The translations under genes and the position numbers were made by a program. Under the pieces are notes generated by a model. That model had not been told where the DNA came from and ran no database searches. It worked only from the letters and a program-made list of their open reading frames with translations. Below are positions 18,072 through 27,921 of a stretch of DNA of 64,000 nt, piece after piece (position 1 is the stretch's first letter; each line of letters opens with the position of its first letter). Source of the stretch: Desulfosporosinus sp. (lineage in GTDB: Bacteria; Bacillota; Desulfitobacteriia; Desulfitobacteriales; Desulfitobacteriaceae); the NCBI GenBank assembly GCA_031292055.1, contig JARLHV010000040.1, forward strand, positions 1-64,000, in the 5' to 3' direction.

Positions 18072-19299
18072 CACCACGGTTTTTGAAAGTACACTGCACT
18101 ACTTTAATCCGCGGCGTATGCACAAGCGAGTCCACATACCCGAAAGCCATCGGCTCCATGTCGCTCCTTCGGCCTGCGGACGGCGCTTTTCCATCATGGC
18201 CTATCGCGATAACAACAAGCAAAATCTTTCTCATTTATTTATTTCCGAAGACGATGTTGTTTCGGGTTGCTATGAGGATCTGATCCCTGATGCGGTTGAG
18301 GAACTGCTGAACACTTTGGCGACAAGGCCAAGAGTCATTATGATTGATGTGACCTGTATCGATGACCTTTTGGGAACGGACCATGACGCACTGCTATCGT
18401 TGCTGACCCACAGGTTTCCCGATCAGAAATTTACGGTTTGCCATATCAATCCCATTGCCATGGACGGAAAATTGCCGCCCATGGTCAATATCCAGAACAA
18501 AAACTATGGCCTTTTGGACAGAACTGGGAAAAAGGACAATGCAGTAAATCTTGTCGGCAATATTGCGCCGCTGGTCCGGGAGTGCGAGATTCTGGAGATT
18601 TTACCTGGACTGGGAATGAGGGTGAGGCAGATTCAGGACTGCCAAACCTTTGACGAGTTTCTGTCTATGGCGGAGAGCCGCTTAAACCTTGTCGTTACGC
18701 CGATGGCCCAGATTGCCGCCGAACAGATGCTGGAAGCGCTGGGTATCCCGTTTTTGTTTGCGCCAAGTTCTTATAAACTTGCTGAAATTGTCCAAGTCTA
18801 TCACGATATTGCTGCTGTTTTGGGAGTGGACAAGCCCGATCTGAGCGGATACCTGGCCCAGACAAGGGAGAAAATCGAAAAGACGCGCCAGCATCTCGCC
18901 AATCTACCCATCGTGGTCGATTCCTCTTCGACCAGAATGCCCTTTTCTTTAGCAAAAGCGCTTTTGGACTATGGCTTCAACGTTAAAATGATTTTCGACG
19001 CGATGATTTTGAACTGCGATATGCCCGACTATGAATGGTTTAAAAAGAATCGGCCGGATATCATGATCGCCGATGCGCAACGCTTTGATTTGGTGAAGAT
19101 GAATATTCAATTACAAGAATGCCTCTGTATCGGCTTTGACAGCGCCTATACGCTGGGCGCTAAACATCTGGTTGAATTGCCGATGGATGAATTTTCCTAT
19201 GGATTTCACGCTATCGACGTTCTAATGACTATGATGAACGAGGCCTGTGAAACAACCGTCGATTACAAGGCGATTTTAAAGGAAAGTGAGAACTGGTAA
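18064..19299 (+). CDS. NifD/K-like catalytic subunit, nitrogenase-like set 1 (first)
   Basis: 411 residues from ATG 18064, overlapping nifH-like by 8 bp with GGAGG upstream. The open frame extends back to 17872 but that part is the nifH-like gene in another frame. Nitrogenase component 1 fold; candidate cluster ligands are C38 (PSACGR, position of NifD Cys88), C69 (SEDDVVSGC) and C98 ([12 protein letters not shown], position of NifD Cys154). The region of NifD Cys62 is missing. It is ~70 residues shorter than NifD, as in tetrapyrrole reductases and group IV nitrogenase-like proteins. Substrate unknown. Confidence 0.85.
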   Translation: MYNTTVFESTLHYFNPRRMHKRVHIPESHRLHVAPSACGRRFSIMAYRDNNKQNLSHLFISEDDVVSGCYEDLIPDAVEELLNTLATRPRVIMIDVTCIDDLLGTDHDALLSLLTHRFPDQKFTVCHINPIAMDGKLPPMVNIQNKNYGLLDRTGKKDNAVNLVGNIAPLVRECEILEILPGLGMRVRQIQDCQTFDEFLSMAESRLNLVVTPMAQIAAEQMLEALGIPFLFAPSSYKLAEIVQVYHDIAAVLGVDKPDLSGYLAQTREKIEKTRQHLANLPIVVDSSSTRMPFSLAKALLDYGFNVKMIFDAMILNCDMPDYEWFKKNRPDIMIADAQRFDLVKMNIQLQECLCIGFDSAYTLGAKHLVELPMDEFSYGFHAIDVLMTMMNEACETTVDYKAILKESENW

Positions 19300-19302
19300 G
19301 CT

Positions 19303-20475
19303 ATGAGTCAGCTTTGCGTATATTTGCCCCCCTTTTCCAGCGATTATTCAGGGGTCTGCTCCTGCCTTTTTGATTTAAACGGCATGGTGATTATCCATGA
19401 TGCATCCTGCTGCAGCCGCAATTATGTCAGCTATGACGAACCTCGCTGGTTTGGCAACAAGCGGCCGATTTTTTGTTCGGGACTGCGGGAAATCGACGCC
19501 ATTTTAGGGGACGACGATAAATTTATCAATAAAGTGCTGGCGGCCTGCGAGAGCATGAAACCGGAATTTATCGCCCTGTTGGGCAGCCCGGTGCCCATGA
19601 TCATCGGCACAGATCTGGACGGGATCGCCCAGGAGATGGAGGAAAGGACGGGGCTTCCTGTCTTCGGGTTTAACACCACCGGTTTTCGTTACTATAACGT
19701 GGGGGCAGCCGAGGCTATGCTAAAACTGGCTGCCTTTTATGGCCAAAAAAGCACCCAGCCGATTCCCTCCACCATCAACATCCTGGGGCTTACGACGCTG
19801 GATTTTTCCGACAATTCCAATGCTGCCGATATCCGAAATCTGTTTGAAGAAAACGGTTTTAAAGTGCTTGGCAATTATATGGTCGGCTGCTCCCTGCCGG
19901 ACATCCAAAAGTCCGCACAGGCAGAGGTAAATGTTGTCGTCACTCAATCTGGGATGCCCTTAGCAGCCTATATGGAAAAAGAATGGGGTATTCCGTATGT
20001 TGCCGCAACTCCCCTGGGCTACTCAGGCAGCGTGACTGTCTTACGCACCGTGAAGCAGGTCTGTGCAGACCGCAAAAGCCAAGTCATACACGCTGAGGGC
20101 TTGCATGACGGCGAAGTGCTGATCCTTGGTGAGCAGCTTATTGCCAACTCTTTGCGCAACGCCTTGGCGAATATCTACGGGGTGAAGGGGGTTACGGTGG
20201 GCTGTTTGTTCGGCTTGGATAAAGCTCTGGCCCAGGATTTTGATATTGATATTAGGGACGAACGGCAGATCCGGGATTTGATCGCCAGTGGACACTATCG
20301 CAAACTGGTTGCTGATCCGCTGCTGGAGGTTCTGATTAAAGACAGAGATATTGCTTTTTTCTCCCTGCCCCATGTGGCGGTATCCAGCAAATTGTACTGG
20401 CATCGCTACAGAACTTTTATCGGAGCTGAGATGGAAACGTTTATTGCCCAAATTGCCAAAACTCCGGAGCACTGA
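19303..20475 (+). CDS. NifD/K-like catalytic subunit, nitrogenase-like set 1 (second)
   Basis: 390 residues, ATG 19303, 3 bp after the previous gene. Component 1-like: SGVCSCLFDL (C19/C21, position of NifD Cys62), HDASCCSRNY (C36/C37, position of Cys88), and LLGSPVPMIIGTDLDG, in which S95 replaces the third cysteine. With the preceding subunit (which has the third but not the first ligand) it would form a heterodimer sharing one cluster, similar in principle to the asymmetric clusters of DPOR. It shows no cofactor-site residues of real nitrogenase. Coupled by position to a FecCD transporter 104 bp downstream. Confidence 0.85.
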   Translation: MSQLCVYLPPFSSDYSGVCSCLFDLNGMVIIHDASCCSRNYVSYDEPRWFGNKRPIFCSGLREIDAILGDDDKFINKVLAACESMKPEFIALLGSPVPMIIGTDLDGIAQEMEERTGLPVFGFNTTGFRYYNVGAAEAMLKLAAFYGQKSTQPIPSTINILGLTTLDFSDNSNAADIRNLFEENGFKVLGNYMVGCSLPDIQKSAQAEVNVVVTQSGMPLAAYMEKEWGIPYVAATPLGYSGSVTVLRTVKQVCADRKSQVIHAEGLHDGEVLILGEQLIANSLRNALANIYGVKGVTVGCLFGLDKALAQDFDIDIRDERQIRDLIASGHYRKLVADPLLEVLIKDRDIAFFSLPHVAVSSKLYWHRYRTFIGAEMETFIAQIAKTPEH

Positions 20476-20579
20476 ATTTCCCGGGATTTTCACAGGATTT
20501 TCTCACGGAACTTTCACGGGCAGCAGACTTTGCGATTGAGGTTCCGTAGTTTAGGTTAATGGTTTTCAGGAGGAAAAAA

Positions 20580-21632
20580 ATGACAATAAGAAATTCTCCG
20601 GTCAGGGGGGAAGGAGTTTTCGCTTCTGACCTGCTTAAAATCGGACTAATGTTTGTTCTGGCGATCTCCGCCATTGTCATGTCCCTGTTCATCGGCAGGT
20701 ATTCGATCAGCCTGACGCAGTTTTGGCATCTGCTTGCCGCAAAGCTCCTGGGGCTAAGCTCCAATTTGCCCGAAAATGTGGAGATGGTCTTTTTTAGAGT
20801 AAGGCTGCCGCGGGTGATTGTCGCCTTTTTGGCAGGCTCGGGGCTGGCGGTGGCTGGAGCGTCCTATCAGGGGGTCTTCCGCAATCCGATGGTTTCCCCG
20901 GATATACTGGGGGCCACGGCAGGAGCTGGGCTGGGGGCGGCCTTGGCGCTGTTATTCTCCTTTAGTTCTCTGGGGGTTCAGATCGCTTCCTTCGTCATGG
21001 GCATCATCGCCGTTTCCATCACTTACCTTATTTGCTTAAGGGTCGGCAAGCGGGGAAATGTCATTTTGACGTTGGTGCTGGCCGGCATGGTGGTTTCAGC
21101 CTTATTCCAGGCAGGGATCTCTCTGATCAAATTTACGGCAGATCCTTACACTAAATTGCCGGAAATCACGTTCTGGCTGATGGGTTCATTGGCTTCTGTG
21201 AAGGCCGGTGATATTGCCAAGTTAGGGATTCCGCTGGCCTGCGCCTGCCTTCCGCTGTTTTTGTTACGATGGCAGGTCAACCTGCTGGCTTTTTCTGACG
21301 AGGAGGCCAGCGCCATGGGCGTCAATACGAAAAGGATTCGCTTTTTGGTGATTGTCTGTTCCACCCTGATCACCTCTGGGGTGGTATCCATAGGCGGGAT
21401 CATTGGCTGGGTGGGGCTGGTTATGCCCCACTTGACCAGGATGATCGTCGGACCGGATTATAAAGTATTGATGCCTGCCAGCATCCTGCTGGGCGGCACT
21501 TATCTGTTGCTGGTTGATGACCTGGCCCGCAGTATGACGGCGATGGAGATCCCCTTGGGAATTTTAACAGCGGTGATCGGGGCACCTTTCTTTATTTATC
21601 TGCTCTGCGGGGGAAGGAGCGGCTGGCTGTGA
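20580..21632 (+). CDS. FecCD/BtuC-type ABC transporter permease (set D)
   Basis: 350 residues from ATG 20580 directly after CAGGAGGAAAAAA; the frame is open to 20559 without a start signal. Family blocks RLPRVIVAFLAGSGLAVAGA, FRNPMVSPDILGATAGAG and IIGWVGLVMPHLTRMIVG. It follows the nitrogenase-like subunits in the same operon, which argues that transport and reduction concern the same compound. It overlaps its ATPase by 4 bp. Confidence 0.92.
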   Translation: MTIRNSPVRGEGVFASDLLKIGLMFVLAISAIVMSLFIGRYSISLTQFWHLLAAKLLGLSSNLPENVEMVFFRVRLPRVIVAFLAGSGLAVAGASYQGVFRNPMVSPDILGATAGAGLGAALALLFSFSSLGVQIASFVMGIIAVSITYLICLRVGKRGNVILTLVLAGMVVSALFQAGISLIKFTADPYTKLPEITFWLMGSLASVKAGDIAKLGIPLACACLPLFLLRWQVNLLAFSDEEASAMGVNTKRIRFLVIVCSTLITSGVVSIGGIIGWVGLVMPHLTRMIVGPDYKVLMPASILLGGTYLLLVDDLARSMTAMEIPLGILTAVIGAPFFIYLLCGGRSGWL

Positions 21633-22411
21633 GTTTAGTCGTGAAGAATCTGGCCTGCGGATATGGGGATCGGGTCGTGATCAGCAACATCAATCTCGTG
21701 GTGGAGGCCGGAGAAATTGTTTGCATCCTGGGCCCAAACGGCGTCGGCAAAACCACCTTTTTTAAAACCATCCAGGGGTTTCTCTCTCCGAAAGACGGAG
21801 AGGTGCTCCTGGACGGGGAAGCGATCCGAGCTTGGGATAAAAAAAGACTGGCCAGAGCACTGGCTTATGTACCTCAGACCCATTCTCCCCCGTTTCCTTA
21901 TAAAGTCAGAGATGTGGTTGTGATGGGGCGCACGGCGCATTTGAATATGTTTTCGGTTCCTGGCAAAGAGGATTACCGCCTTGGCGAGGAAATCATGGAA
22001 AAGCTGGGCATAGCACACCTGGTTAACAAAATCTATTCGCAAATCAGCGGCGGCGAGCGGCAAATGGTGCTGATCGCCAGAGCCTTGGTCCAGCAACCAA
22101 AGCTGTTAATGATGGATGAGCCTACCTCCAATCTGGATTTCGGCAATCAGGTCAAGGTACTGCAGCAGATTATTAACCTGTCGCGGGAAAATATCGGGAT
22201 TATTATGACTACCCACTTCCCGGATCACGCCTTTTTATGTTCCACCAAAGTGGCGCTCTTTGAAAGAGACAATCGGTTTACCTATGGGACGGCGGAAGAG
22301 GTCGTCACGGAAGAGAGTTTAAAGGCGGCTTATAGCGTCAATGTGAAAATGACCGAGGTGGAAAACCGGCACGGCGTCAAGCTGAAGATCTGCACGCCCA
22401 TGCTGGATTAG
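21629..22411 (+). CDS. FecE/BtuD-type ABC transporter ATPase (set D)
   Basis: 260 residues, GTG start at 21629 overlapping the permease stop (GTGA), with AAGGAG 9 nt upstream. Walker A GPNGVGKTT, signature ISGGERQ, Walker B LLMMDEPTSNLD and H-loop TTHFPDH are intact. Partner of the set D permease and of the two tandem binding proteins downstream. Confidence 0.92.
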   Translation: MSLVVKNLACGYGDRVVISNINLVVEAGEIVCILGPNGVGKTTFFKTIQGFLSPKDGEVLLDGEAIRAWDKKRLARALAYVPQTHSPPFPYKVRDVVVMGRTAHLNMFSVPGKEDYRLGEEIMEKLGIAHLVNKIYSQISGGERQMVLIARALVQQPKLLMMDEPTSNLDFGNQVKVLQQIINLSRENIGIIMTTHFPDHAFLCSTKVALFERDNRFTYGTAEEVVTEESLKAAYSVNVKMTEVENRHGVKLKICTPMLD

Positions 22412-22518
22412 AGCTTAAAGACACACAAAAGATTTGGGCTTAAACAAACATCGGCTGATTCTATGTTTTTATAAAAGTCATCCGACAGACTTAATGGATT
22501 TTTAAGGAGCGATTGCCT

Positions 22519-23640
22519 ATGAAAAACAAGCTTTTCGGACTTATCCTCTGCTTGGCCTTAATGGCTTCTTCTATACTGGCCGGGTGCGGAGCAAGCGGGG
22601 TAACTTCTCAGTCCCCGGCTCAGCAACCGACCCAACCAACCTCCCAACCCAATAAGCCCACCCGCACCGTAACGCTGCAAGACGGTTCACAAGTTACTGT
22701 ACCGCAGAAGGCGGAAAGGATTGCAGCGCTTTACGGCCCCGCCTATGAAAAACTGGTTGTACTGGGCGCCGAGGATAAAATTGTTTGCGAATCGGACTTT
22801 CAAAAAACCAATTGGCCTTGGTCTAATGTCATCTTCAAAGACGTGAACAAACTTCCCGCCATTGCTAATGCGAGTGTCTCTTTAAACGTCGAGGATTTGG
22901 TTCCCTATAATATCGATCTCGCTTTTAACTGGGCCAATCCCAAAACCACCGATGCCATGAAAAACATTGGCCTGTCCGTGGTGCCTGCCACCGGCACGAA
23001 CGCTGCGGGCAGCATTAAAGAGGATCTTAAAGATTATGCCCAAGTGTTGGGCGGGGATGCTCCGGCCAAAGCTGAGCAATACGCCCAGTATTTTGATGAG
23101 AAATTAAAGATGATTACCAACGTCACTTCAGCAATCCCTGAAAACGAAAAGGCGACTGTCCATTTCGCTATGGCAAAGATTTTGGCGACCTCCGGGAATA
23201 AGACCAGCATACCGGCACTGGTGGAGCTTGCCGGCGGCAAATGCGTGGAATCGGATCTGAACGGTGGCACCAACACGGTCATCACCAAAGAGCAACTAAT
23301 CAGTTGGAACCCCGATTATATCTTTTTGGATCACGCGACTACGACTGCTGCGGCTCCCAATGCTCAGTCTCAGGTTAAGGAGCTTTTAGCGCAGGCCGAC
23401 TACTCCAAGCTAGCGGCTGTCAAAAACAACCACGTATACATTGTGCCTACCGGCGTCTTTTACTGGGACTCCGGACTCCAGAGAATCCTTATGGTGATGT
23501 GGATGGCCAAAACCATGTATCCGGATAAATTTTCCAATCTAAATATCATCACGGAACTGCAAAGTTTTTATTCCCGTTTTTTTAATTATAGTTTGACCGC
23601 AGAGCAGGCCCAAAAGATCTTAGATCATGTGGACCCTTAA
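22519..23640 (+). CDS. FepB/TroA-type metal-complex binding lipoprotein (set D, copy 1)
   Basis: 373 residues from ATG 22519; TTG 22513 is rejected because AAGGAGC is placed for the ATG. Lipobox LAGC, then a Gln/Pro/Thr-rich linker. Mature segments TVTLQDGSQVTVPQKAERI, VEDLVPYNIDLAFNWANPKT and QLISWNPDYIFLD. It is highly similar to the next gene, including the DNA just before the start (GCCTATGAAAAACAAGCTTT in both), a recent tandem duplication. Confidence 0.92.
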   Translation: MKNKLFGLILCLALMASSILAGCGASGVTSQSPAQQPTQPTSQPNKPTRTVTLQDGSQVTVPQKAERIAALYGPAYEKLVVLGAEDKIVCESDFQKTNWPWSNVIFKDVNKLPAIANASVSLNVEDLVPYNIDLAFNWANPKTTDAMKNIGLSVVPATGTNAAGSIKEDLKDYAQVLGGDAPAKAEQYAQYFDEKLKMITNVTSAIPENEKATVHFAMAKILATSGNKTSIPALVELAGGKCVESDLNGGTNTVITKEQLISWNPDYIFLDHATTTAAAPNAQSQVKELLAQADYSKLAAVKNNHVYIVPTGVFYWDSGLQRILMVMWMAKTMYPDKFSNLNIITELQSFYSRFFNYSLTAEQAQKILDHVDP

Positions 23641-23708
23641 ACGGCCTCAATGTCCAACTGATGGATTCTGATTAAAGGACTCAATAAATTTTCAAGGAGA
23701 GATCGCCT

Positions 23709-24818
23709 ATGAAAAACAAGCTTTTGGCACTTATCCTCTGCGCGGCCTTAATGTCCTCCGTTGCTCTGACCGGGTGCGGAGCAAGCGGAGCAACGTCTCA
23801 GTCCCAAGCTCAGCAGCAAACCTCCCCGCCAAACAAACCAACCAAAACAGTAACCCTGGCCGACGGCTCGCAAGTCACAGTACCACAAAAGGTGGAAAGG
23901 ATTGCGGCACTTTTCGGACCCTCGTATGAAAAACTTGTTGTGCTGGGCGCAGAAAATAAGATTGTTTGCGCTTCCGACACTCACCACAAATCTTGGCCTT
24001 GGTCCAATGTCATCTACAAACGTCTGAATAGTGTCGGCACGATCACGAATCCGAGTACGGCGTTAAACGTCGAGGATTTAGTTCCCTATAATATTGACAT
24101 TGCCTTTAACTGGGCCGACCCGAAAACCACGACCACTATGGAAAACATGGGGATTTCCGTTGTGCCTGCTGCCAGCACCAACGATGCCGGCAGCATTAAA
24201 AAGGAACTTAAGGCTTATGCCGAAGTGCTGGGAGGGGATGCCCCGACCAAGGCCGAAAAATATGCTGAATATTTTGATCAAAAATTAAAGCTGATTACCG
24301 ACGTCACTTCGACAATTCCCAAAAGTCAAAGGCCCATTGTGCATTTTGCCATGCGCAAGATTTTAGAGACCTCTGGAAATAAAAGCGATATACCAGCGTT
24401 TGTGGAGCTTGCCGGAGGCAATTGTGTGGAATCAGATCTGAACGCCGGTAACGTGGCCATCACGAAGGAGCAACTGCTCAGTTGGAATCCCGACCTTATC
24501 TTCGTTGATCACGCGGGTGCGAAGGCCGGATCTGGTGATCCTCAGTCTCAGGTTAAGGAACTTCTGGCCGAGAATGATTACTCTAAAGTCCTGGCTGTGA
24601 AAAATAACAAGGTTTACATTGCGCCCACCGGCGTCTTCTTCTGGGATGCCGGAGTCCAGGAGATTCTGCTGATTATGTGGATGGCAAAAACCATGTATCC
24701 GGACAAATTTGCCAATCTGAATATGGTAACAGAGCTGCAAAGTTTTTATTCCCAATTCTTTGATTACAATTTGACCGGAGAACAAGCCCAAAAGATCCTG
24801 GATCACGTAGATCCCTGA
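23709..24818 (+). CDS. FepB/TroA-type metal-complex binding lipoprotein (set D, copy 2)
   Basis: 369 residues, ATG 23709. Lipobox LTGC. It aligns end to end with copy 1 (shared VPQKVERIAALFGPSYEKLV, VEDLVPYNIDIAFNWADPKT and the C-terminal EQAQKILDHVDP). Differences concentrate in the linker and in surface segments such as CASDTHHKSWPW versus CESDFQKTNWPW, which may reflect a shift in ligand preference (inference). Confidence 0.92.
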   Translation: MKNKLLALILCAALMSSVALTGCGASGATSQSQAQQQTSPPNKPTKTVTLADGSQVTVPQKVERIAALFGPSYEKLVVLGAENKIVCASDTHHKSWPWSNVIYKRLNSVGTITNPSTALNVEDLVPYNIDIAFNWADPKTTTTMENMGISVVPAASTNDAGSIKKELKAYAEVLGGDAPTKAEKYAEYFDQKLKLITDVTSTIPKSQRPIVHFAMRKILETSGNKSDIPAFVELAGGNCVESDLNAGNVAITKEQLLSWNPDLIFVDHAGAKAGSGDPQSQVKELLAENDYSKVLAVKNNKVYIAPTGVFFWDAGVQEILLIMWMAKTMYPDKFANLNMVTELQSFYSQFFDYNLTGEQAQKILDHVDP

Positions 24819-24917
24819 ACAAGTATGGGCCAGAGAAGATCCAGACTCCCTGAGCACTGAACCATGTCAAAAAAGGTTTCTGCCTAAATACTTATTTTAA
24901 AAGGAGAGTATGAAGCA

Positions 24918-26027
24918 ATGAAAAAAATCAGCTTACTTATGGCGACCATCCTGCTTTTTTCGGTTGCTTTGAGTGGTTGCAGCAAGAGCTCCCCCGTCAC
25001 CACCGGCAGCAGAGCTGCCAACACCTCGCAATCCGTGCAGAAAAGTGACACTATAACGCTTAAAGATTTTGCTGACCGTAAAGTCACCATACCTGCGCAC
25101 GCCGAAAAGATTGCTGCCTTGGTTGGGCCTGCTTTCGAAAAGACGTTGGTGCTGGGGCAGGCCGACCGAGTTGCTACGACCGGAGCGTCCAGTGCCTGGG
25201 CGAAAATAATCTATCCCAAATTAGCCAAGATCCCTGTCGTTGCGAATCCGCAGGAACCCAATGTGGAAAATTTGGCCAATTTGGGCGTCGACCTCGTATT
25301 TTTCTGGTCGACGCAAGCGCCCATCGACAATATGACCAAGGTGGGAATCCCCGTTGTAGCCATGAACTCCTTTTACACCGGATGGTCCAATAATAATGAA
25401 TTTATTCAAATAACGAAAGATGATATCGATTTGTATGCCGCTGCCCTTGGTCCGGAGGCCACCGCCGTCGCCGCCAAGTGGAAGGCGTATCTTGACGAAA
25501 AGGTCAATTATGTAACCTCCCGAACATTGACTCTGCCAAAAGATCAAATTAAAAAAGTCTATTATATCCGCAGCGCCGCCAGCAATGGGTTGGAGTGCTT
25601 TATGAAAAATTCCACCCCCCAGGGGCTGGTCGATCTGGCCGGCGGTGTGCTGGTGACCAAAGACGTCGATATGAAGAACAACGGGTTTGGGACGGTGACG
25701 ATGGAACAAATTGTTCAATGGGATCCTGAATACATCTTTTTAGGACGGGTTGACTCCAAGGATATGATCACCAAAAACAGCCAATGGTCCTCTATCACAG
25801 CGGTCAAGAAAGGAAACGTTGATCTCATTCCCAGCGGTGTATTTATGTGGGACAACAGCTCTGAAAGAGTGCTCAACCTGCTATTTCTGGCCAAAACTCT
25901 GCATCCTGACCTTTTTAAAGATTTGAATATGGTTACAGAAATCCAGGAGTACTACAAGACCTTTTATAAATATAACCTGAGCGCTGAGAACGCGCAAAGA
26001 ATCATCGACAGACTGCCTCCGGCCTAA
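24918..26027 (+). CDS. FepB/TroA-type metal-complex binding lipoprotein (set E)
   Basis: 369 residues, ATG 24918 behind AAGGAG. Lipobox LSGC (Cys ~21). More distant from the two preceding copies but with the same plan: TITLKDFADRKVTIPAHAEK, VENLANLGVDLVFFWSTQAP, MEQIVQWDPEYIFLGRVDS and FLAKTLHPDLFKDLNMVTEI. It lies 48 bp before the set E permease and so is its probable partner. Confidence 0.91.
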   Translation: MKKISLLMATILLFSVALSGCSKSSPVTTGSRAANTSQSVQKSDTITLKDFADRKVTIPAHAEKIAALVGPAFEKTLVLGQADRVATTGASSAWAKIIYPKLAKIPVVANPQEPNVENLANLGVDLVFFWSTQAPIDNMTKVGIPVVAMNSFYTGWSNNNEFIQITKDDIDLYAAALGPEATAVAAKWKAYLDEKVNYVTSRTLTLPKDQIKKVYYIRSAASNGLECFMKNSTPQGLVDLAGGVLVTKDVDMKNNGFGTVTMEQIVQWDPEYIFLGRVDSKDMITKNSQWSSITAVKKGNVDLIPSGVFMWDNSSERVLNLLFLAKTLHPDLFKDLNMVTEIQEYYKTFYKYNLSAENAQRIIDRLPPA

Positions 26028-26075
26028 AGATATGGATATGGATCGGTATAGAAACTCAGCGGGGGAATTTTAATT

Positions 26076-27107
26076 ATGAGCAACAAAAGTAATGCCAAGG
26101 CGAAACGCGCAACCCTCACAGGGATCGCCGTGGGGATAGTAATCGCCTTTGTGATCTGTCTGTCGCTGGGCAAATATCATATACCAGTTTGGCAAGTGGC
26201 TAAAATCATCCTCAGTAAGGCTCTACCCTTGAATTTGGAGGTCACTTGGACTGAACAGATGGCCAGTATTATCCTGGACATCCGCCTGCCCCGTTTAATC
26301 GGTGCTTTTTTGGTCGGCGGCGCATTGTCGTTGTCCGGCGCGACCTATCAGGGACTGTTTAAAAATCCACTCGTTTCCCCCGATTTGCTGGGGGTTTCGA
26401 GTGGAGCCTGTGTCGGAGCTTCTATTGCGATCTTACTGAACAGAACCTCATTGGAGATCCAGCTGGCAGCCTTGGTGATGGGGTTATTAGCCGTATTTTT
26501 AACAACAACAATACCTAAGTTCTTCAAAAATAATTCCAACTTGATGCTCGTGCTGGCTGGAATCATTGTTTCCGGATTCATGACCGCCATTCAAGGCATC
26601 ATAAAATATGTGGCGGATCCTGAATCCCAGTTGGCTTCCATCGTGTATTGGACCATGGGCAGCTTAGCCTCGCTAAAGATGCGTGATATTCTGCTTGTCG
26701 GCCCGGTCATGCTTATTGTTGCTTTGATATTAATCTTGATTAGGTGGAGAATCAATCTGCTGTCCTTGGGTGACAGTGAGGCAAAGTCACTTGGCGTGAA
26801 TGTACCAAGAAGTCGAGGTCTGGCAATCGTATGTGCCACCATCTTAACTGCCTGCTCTGTTTGTTTATGTGGTACGATAGGCTGGGTCGGACTGATAATG
26901 CCGCATTTGGGACGATTGTTGGTAGGAGAAGATAACCGATATCTGATGCCGGCTTCCGCATTGCTGGGGGCGCTGTTTATGATAATTGTGGACACGGTTG
27001 CCAGGAATTTGACCGGCAGCGAGGTTCCCCTGAGCATTGTAACTGGCTTGCTGGGTGCGCCATTGTTTCTCTGGCTGCTGGCAAGACAGAAAGCGAGGAT
27101 CAACTGA
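26076..27107 (+). CDS. FecCD/BtuC-type ABC transporter permease (set E)
   Basis: 343 residues. Family blocks RLPRLIGAFLVGGALSLSGA, FKNPLVSPDLLGVSSGAC and TIGWVGLIMPHLGRLLVG. Its stop and the ATPase start share one base (TGATG), so the two are translationally coupled. This is the second importer core in the nitrogenase-like set 1 operon. Confidence 0.92.
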   Translation: MSNKSNAKAKRATLTGIAVGIVIAFVICLSLGKYHIPVWQVAKIILSKALPLNLEVTWTEQMASIILDIRLPRLIGAFLVGGALSLSGATYQGLFKNPLVSPDLLGVSSGACVGASIAILLNRTSLEIQLAALVMGLLAVFLTTTIPKFFKNNSNLMLVLAGIIVSGFMTAIQGIIKYVADPESQLASIVYWTMGSLASLKMRDILLVGPVMLIVALILILIRWRINLLSLGDSEAKSLGVNVPRSRGLAIVCATILTACSVCLCGTIGWVGLIMPHLGRLLVGEDNRYLMPASALLGALFMIIVDTVARNLTGSEVPLSIVTGLLGAPLFLWLLARQKARIN

Positions 27108-27898
27108 TGGAAGGAAAACCGATTCTGGAAGTCAACAAGCTAGCCTTTTCCTACACCAACCATCAGGAAACATTTTCGGACATCAGCCTTCGGCTGGATA
27201 AAGGGGATATTTTCACCATCCTCGGGGCCAACGGAGCGGGAAAATCAACGCTGTTAAATTGTTTAAGCAACCTGCTTACGCCCCTTCGAGGGAATATCTT
27301 GCTTAAAGGCCGGGATATTACCCATATCCCGATCAATGAAATCGCCAAAGTGTTAGGTTATGTACCGCAGGTTCACATCCCGACGTTTGCTTACTCGATT
27401 CGCGATTATGTGGTTATGGGCAGGGCACCTCACATGGGGTTATTAAGTGTACCGAGGGAAGCCGAGTACGAAAAGGTTGACACCGTTTTGGAGCAGATGG
27501 GAATCGAGCATCTTGCCGATAAACTGTATACGCAAATCAGTGGAGGGGAACGCCAGCAAGTGCAGATTGCCCGAGTTTTGGTGCAAGAGTCGGAAATTAT
27601 TTTATTTGACGAACCGACCAACCACTTGGATTACGGCAATCAGCTTAAGATTCTGCAAATCATTGCGGATCTTGCCAAAAAAGGCTTAACAATTTTAATG
27701 ACAACCCATATGCCGGATCACGCCATACTATTAGGAGGGAAGGTAGGAATTCTTGATCGGGAAGGCCATATGCTCGTTGGCGCAGCAGAAACTATCATTT
27801 CAGAAGAATCTCTGAAAAATATTTATAATACACAACTACATCTGATCTATATCGAGCAACTTAAGCGCATGACCTGCGTCGCAGGAAATATTAAGTAA
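27107..27898 (+). CDS. FecE/BtuD-type ABC transporter ATPase (set E)
   Basis: 263 residues. Walker A GANGAGKST (others in the window have GPNGxGKTT), signature ISGGERQ, Walker B IILFDEPTNHLD and H-loop TTHMPDH. The FDEPTNHLD variant sets it apart from the other five ATPases, so set E comes from a different lineage of importers. It is followed 24 bp later by the small radical SAM gene. Confidence 0.92.
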   Translation: MEGKPILEVNKLAFSYTNHQETFSDISLRLDKGDIFTILGANGAGKSTLLNCLSNLLTPLRGNILLKGRDITHIPINEIAKVLGYVPQVHIPTFAYSIRDYVVMGRAPHMGLLSVPREAEYEKVDTVLEQMGIEHLADKLYTQISGGERQQVQIARVLVQESEIILFDEPTNHLDYGNQLKILQIIADLAKKGLTILMTTHMPDHAILLGGKVGILDREGHMLVGAAETIISEESLKNIYNTQLHLIYIEQLKRMTCVAGNIK

Positions 27899-27921
27899 CC
27901 TGAAGGAAGAAGGTGACATTA

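Noticed and set aside
21635..22096. 153-codon open frame on the minus strand
   Set aside because: Opposite the set D ATPase, which has all its motifs; it is a reverse-strand shadow.
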